DNA of 64,000 nt from NCBI GenBank assembly GCA_028285495.1, contig JANQPB010000009.1, positions 62,001-126,000 on the forward strand, in the 5' to 3' direction. The notes below the pieces were generated by a model that saw only the letters and a program-made list of their open reading frames with translations, was not told the DNA's origin and ran no database searches. The stretch comes from Acidimicrobiales bacterium (GTDB lineage Bacteria; Actinomycetota; Acidimicrobiia; Acidimicrobiales; SZUA-35). Position 1 is the stretch's first letter, and each line of letters begins with the position of its first letter. This document shows positions 57,646 to 64,000 of the stretch, one piece after another. A program made the position numbers and the translations under genes.

Positions 57646-59532
57646 GTGACAGACACAGTTGATCGCGTTGACGAGACGACCCTGGACCATGTGGTCATCC
57701 GTTTCGCCGGCGACTCCGGTGACGGGATGCAGCTCACCGGCGATCGTTTCACCTCGGCCAGCGCGCTGGCCGGCAACGACCTGGCCACCCTGCCCGAGTT
57801 CCCGGCCGAGATCCGGGCGCCGCAGGGCACCCTCGCCGGCGTGTCGGCGTTCCAGGTCCACATCTCGGACCACGACATCCACACCCCGGGCGACGCGCCG
57901 GACGTGTTGGTGGCGATGAACCCGGCGGCGCTGCGGAGCGAGCTCGGGCGCCTCCGATCGGGCGGCACGGTCATCTTGAACGACGATGCCTTCGACGAGC
58001 GGAATCTCGACAAGGCGGGCTACGCCGCCGACCCTCGTGACGACGGCACGCTCGACGGCTTCATCGTCCACCGGGTCAACATGACGAAGCTGACCCTCGA
58101 CGCCACCGCCGACCTCGACGTCAAGAAGCGAGACGCCGAGCGCTCGAAGAACTTCTTCGCCCTCGGCCTGATCTCCTGGATGTACTCCCGCCCGACCGAG
58201 CCGACCCTGCAGTGGATCCAGCAGAAGTTCGGCAAGATCGAGGCGGTCGCCGCCGCCAACACCTCGGCCTTCAAGGCCGGTCACGCGTTCGGCGAGACCA
58301 CCGAGATGTTCGGCTCGCCGTTCAAGGTCGCGGCCGCACCGCAGCGCCCCGGCCTCTACACCAACATCACCGGCAACACCGCCACCGCCTGGGGCATGGT
58401 CGCCGCCGGCCAGCTGGCCAACCTGCCGGTCTTCCTCGGCAGCTACCCGATCACGCCGGCCTCCGACATCCTGCACGAGCTGAGCCGGCTGAAGAACTTC
58501 GGCGTCCGCACCTTCCAGGCCGAAGACGAGATCGCCGGCGCCGGCTCGGCGCTCGGTGCGGCCTTCGGTGGCGCGCTGGCCTACACCACCACGTCCGGTC
58601 CCGGCGTCGCCCTCAAGGGTGAGACGATCGGCCTGGCCGTCGGCATGGAGCTGCCGCTCGTCATCATCGACGTCCAGCGCGGCGGCCCGTCCACCGGCCT
58701 GCCGACCAAGACCGAGGCCAGCGATCTGCTGATGGCGATGTACGGCCGCCACGGCGAGTCGCCGATGCCGGTGGTCTCGGCGTCGACGCCGGCCGAGTGC
58801 TTCCACGCCGTGATCGAGGCCTCCCGCCTCGCCATCAAGTACCGCACGCCGGTGATCCTGCTGACCGACGGCTACCTGGCCAACGGCTCCGAGCCCTGGC
58901 TGCTGCCCGACGTCGACTCGCTTCCCGACATCAGCACCACGTTCACCACCGAGCCGAACGGCACCGACGCCGATGGCAACGACGTGTTCCTGCCCTACCT
59001 CCGCGACGAGGTGACCGGCGCCCGGCCGTGGGCCATCCCCGGCACCCCGGGCCTCGAGCACCGAATCGGCGGCCTCGAGCGCCAGCACGAGACCGGCAAC
59101 GTCAACTACGACCCGGCCAACCACGGCCTGATGACCGACCTCCGCCAGGCCAAGATCGACGGCATCGCAGCCGACATCCCGCTGATCGAGGTCGACGGGC
59201 CAGGCGACGCCGAGATCCTCCTCGTCGGGTGGGGCTCGACCAAGGGCTCGATCACCGCTGCGGCCGAGCGGATGCGAGCCGAGGGCGCATCGGTCGACCA
59301 CATCCACCTGACCCACCTGCACCCCTTCGCCCGCAACCTCGGCGAGGTGCTGTCCGACCGCAAGCACGTGTTCGTGCCCGAGATGAACAAGGGCCAGCTC
59401 GTCAAGCTGTTGCGGGCCGAGTTCCTGGTCGACGCCCACCCGATCAACAAGGTGATGGGCACCCCGTTCACCGCAAGCGAGATCATCGACGCCATCAACG
59501 ACCGGCTGCTGAAGGCCGAGGCCGAGGCCTGA
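57646..59532 (+). CDS. korA: 2-oxoglutarate ferredoxin oxidoreductase subunit alpha
   Basis: KorAB decarboxylates 2-oxoglutarate to succinyl-CoA and reduces ferredoxin; in mycobacteria (Rv2455c-Rv2454c) it allows growth with an alternative to the 2-oxoglutarate dehydrogenase complex. The 628-residue subunit starts with a gamma domain (FAGDSGDGMQLTGDRF, then LPEFPAEIRAPQGTLAG) and continues with the pyrimidine-binding alpha domain (GSYPITPASDILHELSRL, TFQAEDEIAGAGSALGAAF, TTTSGPGVALKGETIGLAVG). GTG 57646 follows AGGGG at six bases. The korB gene follows after 31 bp. Confidence 0.93.
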   Translation: MTDTVDRVDETTLDHVVIRFAGDSGDGMQLTGDRFTSASALAGNDLATLPEFPAEIRAPQGTLAGVSAFQVHISDHDIHTPGDAPDVLVAMNPAALRSELGRLRSGGTVILNDDAFDERNLDKAGYAADPRDDGTLDGFIVHRVNMTKLTLDATADLDVKKRDAERSKNFFALGLISWMYSRPTEPTLQWIQQKFGKIEAVAAANTSAFKAGHAFGETTEMFGSPFKVAAAPQRPGLYTNITGNTATAWGMVAAGQLANLPVFLGSYPITPASDILHELSRLKNFGVRTFQAEDEIAGAGSALGAAFGGALAYTTTSGPGVALKGETIGLAVGMELPLVIIDVQRGGPSTGLPTKTEASDLLMAMYGRHGESPMPVVSASTPAECFHAVIEASRLAIKYRTPVILLTDGYLANGSEPWLLPDVDSLPDISTTFTTEPNGTDADGNDVFLPYLRDEVTGARPWAIPGTPGLEHRIGGLERQHETGNVNYDPANHGLMTDLRQAKIDGIAADIPLIEVDGPGDAEILLVGWGSTKGSITAAAERMRAEGASVDHIHLTHLHPFARNLGEVLSDRKHVFVPEMNKGQLVKLLRAEFLVDAHPINKVMGTPFTASEIIDAINDRLLKAEAEA

Positions 59533-59563
59533 GCGGCTCTCGGCACGGAAGGACTCGACAAAG

Positions 59564-60583
59564 ATGACCGACGTTCAACTCGACCCGACCAAGCGCGGCT
59601 ACTGGACCTCCGACCAGGAGGTCCGCTGGTGCCCCGGCTGTGGCGACTACGGCATCCTCGCGGCGATGCAGTTCATGCACACCGAGCTCGACGTGAAGCG
59701 CGAGGAGACCGTCTTCGTGTCCGGCATCGGGTGCGCCGCCCGGTTCCCCTACTACATGTCGACCTACGGGATGCACACGATCCACGGGCGGGCCCCGGCG
59801 ATCGCCACCGGCCTGGCCATGGCCAGGCCCGACCTGAACATCTGGGTCGTCGGCGGCGACGGCGACATGCTGTCGATCGGTGGCAACCACCTGATCCACG
59901 CCCTGCGCCGCAACGTCAACATGACGATCCTGCTGTTCAACAACCAGATCTACGGGCTGACCAAGGGCCAGTACTCGCCGACCAGCGAGGTCGGCAAGGT
60001 CACCAAGTCGACCCCGATGGGGTCGATCGACCGCCCGTTCAACCCGATCAGCGTCGCCCTCGGGGCCGGCGCCACGTTCGTCGCCCGCACCCACGACATG
60101 GATCGCAAGCACATGATCCAGGTCTTCAAGCGGGCAAACGAGCACCAGGGCGCAGCGCTGGTCGAGATCTACCAGAACTGCAACGTGTTCAACGACGGCA
60201 CCTATGACCCGATCCTCAAGCGGGACAATCGGGCCAACATGCTGATCGACCTCGAGCACGGCCAGCCGGTCCGCTTCGGGGCAGACGGCGAGCGCGGCGT
60301 CGTTGTCGTCGACGGGCAGGCCAGGGTGGTCGACGTCGCCGATGTCGGCGAGGACGCCCTCGTGGTCCACAACGAGAGCCAGGACGATCCCGCCCTGGCC
60401 TTCGCCCTCGGCAACCTGGCCAACGACAACGAGTCGCCGACCCCCTTCGGGGTGTTCCGCGCTGTCGACGCCCCGGAGTACGCCGGCGCCGCCAACCAGC
60501 AGCTCCTCGCCGCCAACGAGGCCTCCGGGCCGGGCGACCTCGGCGAGCTGCTTCGCTCCGGCGCCACCTGGGTGGTCGAGTAG
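59564..60583 (+). CDS. korB: 2-oxoglutarate ferredoxin oxidoreductase subunit beta
   Basis: The 339-residue beta subunit carries the iron-sulfur/thiamine part of KorAB. It shows CPGCGDYGILAAMQF near the N-terminus, SGIGCAARFPYYM, HGRAPAIATGLAM and the thiamine-diphosphate motif VVGGDGDMLSIGGNHLIHAL, followed by NNQIYGLTKGQYSPTSE. The order and length are usual. GGAAGGA precedes the ATG. The pair is a two-subunit type, so no separate gamma or delta gene is needed. Confidence 0.95.
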   Translation: MTDVQLDPTKRGYWTSDQEVRWCPGCGDYGILAAMQFMHTELDVKREETVFVSGIGCAARFPYYMSTYGMHTIHGRAPAIATGLAMARPDLNIWVVGGDGDMLSIGGNHLIHALRRNVNMTILLFNNQIYGLTKGQYSPTSEVGKVTKSTPMGSIDRPFNPISVALGAGATFVARTHDMDRKHMIQVFKRANEHQGAALVEIYQNCNVFNDGTYDPILKRDNRANMLIDLEHGQPVRFGADGERGVVVVDGQARVVDVADVGEDALVVHNESQDDPALAFALGNLANDNESPTPFGVFRAVDAPEYAGAANQQLLAANEASGPGDLGELLRSGATWVVE

Positions 60584-60605
60584 ACGCCGTCGCCGAGCGG
60601 CGCCG

Positions 60606-60676
60606 AACCGTTGGCAACCGTCGGCGACAGCACGCCATTCCTGGCCAGCCGGACCCGTTGCACTTTGCCGACGGTT
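60606..60676. promoter_or_regulatory. repeated AACCGTYGGC motifs
   Basis: AACCGTTGGC (60606-60615) and AACCGTCGGC (60616-60625) are adjacent direct copies, and GCCGACGGTT (60667-60676) is the exact inverse of the second. They lie upstream of the parvulin gene. They might be operator sites, or a hairpin with a 41-base loop. Confidence 0.4.
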
Positions 60677-60723
60677 TGACCGGCCGCGGCGCCGAGCGCC
60701 CACGAACAGCGCCGGTTCGGGGC

Positions 60724-60729
60724 TAGGGT
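60724..60729 (+). promoter_or_regulatory. -10 element of a leaderless promoter for the parvulin gene
   Basis: TAGGGT ends six bases before the GTG start at 60736, with no ribosome-binding site. Confidence 0.5.
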
Positions 60730-60735
60730 GCCCGG

Positions 60736-61779
60736 GTGAAACGTTTGATCCCCGCCCTGATCGGCCTGGTCCTGGTGGCCGCGGCCTGCGGCGTCGAGCG
60801 CGAGTCCGACGATGTGTTGAGCGCCGAGGCCGACGCCGCCGATGGCGGTCAGCCCGACAGCAGCGCCGCAACCGAGGAGGACACCGACTCCTCGTCGTCG
60901 AGCGGGGGCGACGCCACCGAGAGCACGCTGGCCCCGCCGGCCGCACCGACCCCGCCGACGACGGCGCCGGCCGGGGACGTGGCGCTGACCGCCCAGCTCG
61001 GCGACGCAACCGTCGAGATCACCCACGGGCAGATGAACGACCTGGTCGTCCCGTCGACCGAGAACCAGGAGTTCCTCGAGCTCGCCCTCGGCGGCGCCAG
61101 GCCGGAGGGCTTCGAGTTGAGCGTGCTGACCGAGCAGCTCGTCTCCGAGGCGCTGCAGCTGGAGATCGCCGACTCCGGGCGCGCGGTGTCCGACGCCGAT
61201 CTCGAGCAGTCGCGGGAGCGACTGCTCGGTCAGGTGGCGACGCTGTACCCGGCCGCCGAGGATCCGCTGGCCGAGGCCGAGCGGCTCTACGACGAGGTCC
61301 CGTACCTCCAGTTCCTGACGGTCTACCAGGCCGGCCAGGACGTGCTGACCGCAGCCGTCATCGACGACGCCGACCCCGGCGCCGGCAGCCCCTGTGTCAG
61401 CCACATCCTCCTCGACACCGAGGCCGACGCCCAGGGGGCCATCGACCGGTTGGGCGACGGCGAGGACTTCGCCGAGCTGGCCATCGAGCTGTCCACCGGC
61501 CCGAGCGGGCCGTCGGGCGGCGACCTCGGGTGCGCCCCGTCCTCGAACTACGTGCCGGCCTTCGCCGAGGCGGTCGACAACGCCGAGCTCGGTGAGTTCG
61601 TCGGCCCGGTCGAGACCGAGTTCGGGTTCCACGTGCTGGTCGTGAACCGCTACGAGGTCGACGGACGGACCCTGGCCGCCGAGCAGCTCCGGGAGCGTCT
61701 CGCCGAGGCCGTCGTCGACGTCGACGAGCGGCTCGGCGAATGGGACCCGACCCGGCTCGCCGTGCTGCCCGCCGGCTAG
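60736..61779 (+). CDS. peptidylprolyl isomerase lipoprotein (parvulin, PrsA/SurA-like)
   Basis: Parvulins of this type help fold exported proteins. The 347-residue product has a lipoprotein signal (LIPALIGLVLVAAACG, lipobox VAAAC), a Ser/Asp/Thr-rich linker, an N-terminal chaperone-like helical domain (LTEQLVSEALQLEIADSG) and a PPIC domain (CVSHILLDTEADAQGAIDRL, then FAELAIELSTGPSG, GGDLGCAPSSNYVPAFAEAV and FGFHVLVVNRYEV). The PPIC motifs are typical. It is leaderless and followed by the yabN-mazG gene after 21 bp. Confidence 0.9.
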   Translation: MKRLIPALIGLVLVAAACGVERESDDVLSAEADAADGGQPDSSAATEEDTDSSSSSGGDATESTLAPPAAPTPPTTAPAGDVALTAQLGDATVEITHGQMNDLVVPSTENQEFLELALGGARPEGFELSVLTEQLVSEALQLEIADSGRAVSDADLEQSRERLLGQVATLYPAAEDPLAEAERLYDEVPYLQFLTVYQAGQDVLTAAVIDDADPGAGSPCVSHILLDTEADAQGAIDRLGDGEDFAELAIELSTGPSGPSGGDLGCAPSSNYVPAFAEAVDNAELGEFVGPVETEFGFHVLVVNRYEVDGRTLAAEQLRERLAEAVVDVDERLGEWDPTRLAVLPAG

Positions 61780-61800
61780 CGGCTGCGACCGGAGGGCGGC

Positions 61801-63192
61801 GTGGCCCGGATCACCGTCTGCGGGCTCGGTCCCGGGGGCGCCGATCGCCTGACCGAGGCGTCGACCGCGGCGCTGGCCGGCGACTCGCCGGTCTATCTCC
61901 GCACCGCCCGCCACCCGAGTGCCGACCGCGCGGTCGGCGCCGTCTCGTTCGACGCGCTCTACGAGCGGGCCGACACCTTCGACGAGGTCTACGACTCGAT
62001 CGCCGACGAGCTGGTGGCGGCAGCCGAGCGCCACGATCGCGTCGTCTATGCCGTGCCCGGCTCGCCGCTCGTGCTGGAGCGGTCGGTCAGGAACCTCCTG
62101 GTCCGGGCGGCCGACGATTCCCGGTTCGACGTCGAGGTCCTGCCGGCCCTGTCGTTCCTCGACGAGGCCTGGGCCCGCCTGGGGGTCGATCCGATCGACG
62201 ACGGCGTCCGCCTCGTCGACGGGCACCGCTTCGCGATCGAGGCGGCCGACCAGCGCGGTCCGCTGCTCGTGGCCCACGCCCACGCCGACTGGGTGCTCTC
62301 CGACATCAAGCTGGCGCTCGACGCCGGCCCCGAGCAGCGGGTCGTCGTGCTGCAGGCGCTCGGGACGGCAGACGAGCGGGTGGTCGAGCTGCCGTGGCCT
62401 GAGCTCGACCGTGCGGTCGAGGCCGACCACCTGACGACGCTCTACCTGCCGGAGGTCGCCGCCCCGGTCGGGGCCGAGTTGGCCCGCAGCGTCGAGATGA
62501 TGGCTCGGCTCCGGCGGGACTGCCCGTGGGACCGCTCGCAGGATCACCGCACGCTCCGGCGGTTCCTGATCGAGGAGGCCTATGAGGTCGTCGAGGCCAT
62601 CGATCGCCTGCCGGTCGACGGCGGCGATGGTGCCGACCGGCCCGGCGCCGCCGACGCCGTCGTCGAACTGGAGGAGGAGCTCGGCGACCTCTGGTTCCAG
62701 ATCCTGTTCCACGCCCAGCTGGCCACCGAGGCGGGCTGGTTCACGCTGGCCGATGTGGCCGGGACGCTCACCGACAAGATGATCCGCCGCCATCCCCACG
62801 TCTACGGTGACGCCGACGCGTCGACCTCCGCCTCGGTCGGGGGCTGGGAGCAGCTGAAGGCGGCCGAGAAGAGTCGGGCGTCGGCCATGGACGACATACC
62901 GGCGGCGCTGCCGGCGCTGGCTCGGGCCGAGAAGACGCTGAAGCGGGCCGCCGGGGCCGGGGCGCCGGCCGACCACGGCCCGCTCGGCGCCACGGTCGAG
63001 TCGCTGCTACCGGACGGGTCAGGCGAGCGAGAGGTCGGGCTCGCACTGCTTGCCGTCGTCGGGCGGGCCCGCTCGCTCGGGGTGCCGGCCGAAGAGGCGC
63101 TGCGTCGGGCGACGGTACGGGCCGCGGCCCGGTTCCGGCAGCTCGAGGCGGCGGCCGGCGCCCCGACCGGTGGCGCCTGGGTGCGCGGCTGA
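61801..63192 (+). CDS. YabN-type fusion: tetrapyrrole methylase plus MazG nucleotide pyrophosphohydrolase
   Basis: MazG hydrolyses NTPs/dNTPs (house-cleaning); YabN of B. subtilis joins it to a tetrapyrrole-methylase-like domain. The 463-residue protein has the N-terminal methylase-like part (ITVCGLGPGGADRLTEAS, VYLRTARHPSADR, VSFDALYERADTF, VVYAVPGSPLVLER). The MazG part begins LRRDCPWDRSQDHRTLRRFL, with IEEAYEVVEAID, EEELGDLWFQILFHAQL and WEQLKAAEKSRASAM. Metal-binding glutamates are present. GTG 61801 is the start. In M. tuberculosis mazG sits close to mfd. Confidence 0.92.
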   Translation: MARITVCGLGPGGADRLTEASTAALAGDSPVYLRTARHPSADRAVGAVSFDALYERADTFDEVYDSIADELVAAAERHDRVVYAVPGSPLVLERSVRNLLVRAADDSRFDVEVLPALSFLDEAWARLGVDPIDDGVRLVDGHRFAIEAADQRGPLLVAHAHADWVLSDIKLALDAGPEQRVVVLQALGTADERVVELPWPELDRAVEADHLTTLYLPEVAAPVGAELARSVEMMARLRRDCPWDRSQDHRTLRRFLIEEAYEVVEAIDRLPVDGGDGADRPGAADAVVELEEELGDLWFQILFHAQLATEAGWFTLADVAGTLTDKMIRRHPHVYGDADASTSASVGGWEQLKAAEKSRASAMDDIPAALPALARAEKTLKRAAGAGAPADHGPLGATVESLLPDGSGEREVGLALLAVVGRARSLGVPAEEALRRATVRAAARFRQLEAAAGAPTGGAWVRG

Positions 63193-63209
63193 CGCTCGAC
63201 GGGCCCCGC

Positions 63210-64000
63210 TCAGCCGGAGAGGATGACGGCCGGGGCCGACGCGGTGTCGTCGCCCGATGGGCCGGCCGACGAGTCGTCGCCGAGGGTCCGCATGATGAGG
63301 AACAGCAGCACGCCGCCGACGACGAGGGTGGCGGCGTAGGCCAGCACGAACAGGCGGACGTTGCTCGAGCGGCGGTCGGCGGTGACCGGATGGGGGAGCG
63401 GGGTCGGGCGGACGGCCCGCTCGGGGCCCTGGGGCGCCACGATCGGGCCCGAGTCGGTCCGGATCGGGGCGGCTGCGGGGCGGGGGCCGGTGGTGACCCC
63501 GTTGCGGACCGGGGCCGCCGGGGCCGCCCCGCCGGGGACCATCTGGGTGGCGTCCGAGGCCAGGAGCCGACGGGCCCGGAGCGACTCGAAGTCGGCCTTG
63601 AGCTCGGCTGCGCTGGTCGGCCGCTGGGCCGGGTCCTTGCGCAGGAGGGCGTCGATGATGACGGCCAGGTCATCCGGTACCCCGTGATGCCGGGTGTCCG
63701 GTGGGCGATCGGTGAGCACCCGGTTGATGATGGGGTGGATCGACGAATCGCTCTTCTCGACGTACGGCACGGACCGGATGATGGCCGCCAGCAGGCAGAT
63801 CCCGATGCCGTACAGATCGCTGGCGACCGTGGCCCGCTTGCCGCTCAGCACCTCGGGGGCGGCGTAGGCCACGCTGGCGGTGATGGCGGCCGACGTGGTG
63901 CTGGCTCCGTCCTGGAGGCGGGCGATACCGAAGTCGCCGAGGACCGCATCGCCATTGGATCGGATGAGGATGTTCTCGGGCTTCAGGTCACGGTGGAGGA
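63210..64000 (-). CDS. Ser/Thr protein kinase, C-terminal part (runs off the right edge)
   Basis: The visible 263 residues start inside the catalytic loop, LHRDLKPENILI, with an intact HRD aspartate and a DFG loop (GDFGIARLQ). The activation segment, AYAAPEVLSGKRATVASDLY and kinase motif XI (LLRKDPAQRPTSAAELK) follow. After the kinase domain comes a Pro/Gly/Ala-rich stretch and one transmembrane helix near the C-terminus (RLFVLAYAATLVVGGVLLFL) with a short acidic extracellular tail. It is a membrane-anchored PknB/PknA-like kinase, unlike the soluble pseudokinase at 52671. The N-terminal lobe is outside the window. Confidence 0.9.
   Translation of the reverse strand, partial: LHRDLKPENILIRSNGDAVLGDFGIARLQDGASTTSAAITASVAYAAPEVLSGKRATVASDLYGIGICLLAAIIRSVPYVEKSDSSIHPIINRVLTDRPPDTRHHGVPDDLAVIIDALLRKDPAQRPTSAAELKADFESLRARRLLASDATQMVPGGAAPAAPVRNGVTTGPRPAAAPIRTDSGPIVAPQGPERAVRPTPLPHPVTADRRSSNVRLFVLAYAATLVVGGVLLFLIMRTLGDDSSAGPSGDDTASAPAVILSG

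Overview
The window is high-GC DNA from an actinobacterium. Supporting signs are LexA boxes of the GAAC-N4-GTTC type, a lexA / LysM-protein / nrdR neighbourhood like Mycobacterium tuberculosis Rv2720-Rv2719c-Rv2718c, genes for two tiny basic ribosomal proteins known from mycobacterial ribosomes (bL37-like and bS22-like), a B12-dependent ribonucleotide reductase, a KorAB 2-oxoglutarate:ferredoxin oxidoreductase pair, and many leaderless-type promoters. A deep-branching class such as Acidimicrobiia would fit, but that placement is inference. No phage, insertion sequence, CRISPR array or integrase was seen. The content is chromosomal housekeeping plus accessory genes.

Layout. 1-1500: the 3' end of an acetyl-CoA hydrolase/transferase gene, a possible decayed gene, and a DUF455 ferritin-like gene with a clear terminator. 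1540-3400: lexA diverges from a LysM membrane protein (SOS division-inhibitor type) across an intergenic region with four LexA-box-like sites; nrdR follows. 3430-8215: a RibD-type reductase on the minus strand, then a 1.2 kb largely non-coding stretch, then nrdJ. That stretch holds a predicted plus-strand structured RNA (about 4432-4680), a consensus promoter with NrdR-box-like sites, and a 577-nt nrdJ leader. 8350-19230: mixed metabolic and hypothetical genes (methyltransferase, DUF1996, adenosine kinase, EAL, VOC, crotonase, phosphosugar mutase, bL37-like, PHP, membrane protein). 19640-24660: ychF, DUF192, rsmI, an S4 protein and a molybdopterin oxidoreductase, the last four packed head to tail.

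24880-33320: a DUF937-BON-OmpA membrane protein, rmuC, tatD, rsmA, ispE, bS22-like, tRNA-Gln, a truncated glmU-like gene and prs. 33350-39745: an insertion relative to the mycobacterial order, containing a translationally coupled trio (DUF785 protease, M14 deacylase, RimK ligase fused to TrkA_C), a DUF4214 exported protein and a lipoprotein metallo-beta-lactamase. 40090-45820: rplY, pth, mfd and an SDR gene. In M. tuberculosis rsmI, tatD, rsmA, ispE, glmU, prs, rplY, pth, mfd and mazG lie in one region (Rv1003-Rv1021), so this window keeps that order with insertions.

45850-57400: accessory genes (TauD dioxygenase, DUF169, cytosolic PhnD-like protein, proline-racemase homologue, HAD hydrolase, FHA protein with a predicted pseudokinase, Kbp-like BON-LysM protein, Vps62-like membrane protein, aminotransferase). 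The 294-bp gap before the HAD gene holds five consecutive stem-loops. 57640-64000: korA-korB, a lipoprotein parvulin, a YabN-type methylase-MazG fusion, and the 3' part of a Ser/Thr kinase gene that runs off the right edge.

Most promising for new biology: the structured RNA upstream of nrdJ, the hairpin array before the HAD gene, the glutamate-ligase/deacylase/protease trio, the truncated GlmU, and the pseudokinase-FHA pair. All functions here are read from sequence motifs without database searches.
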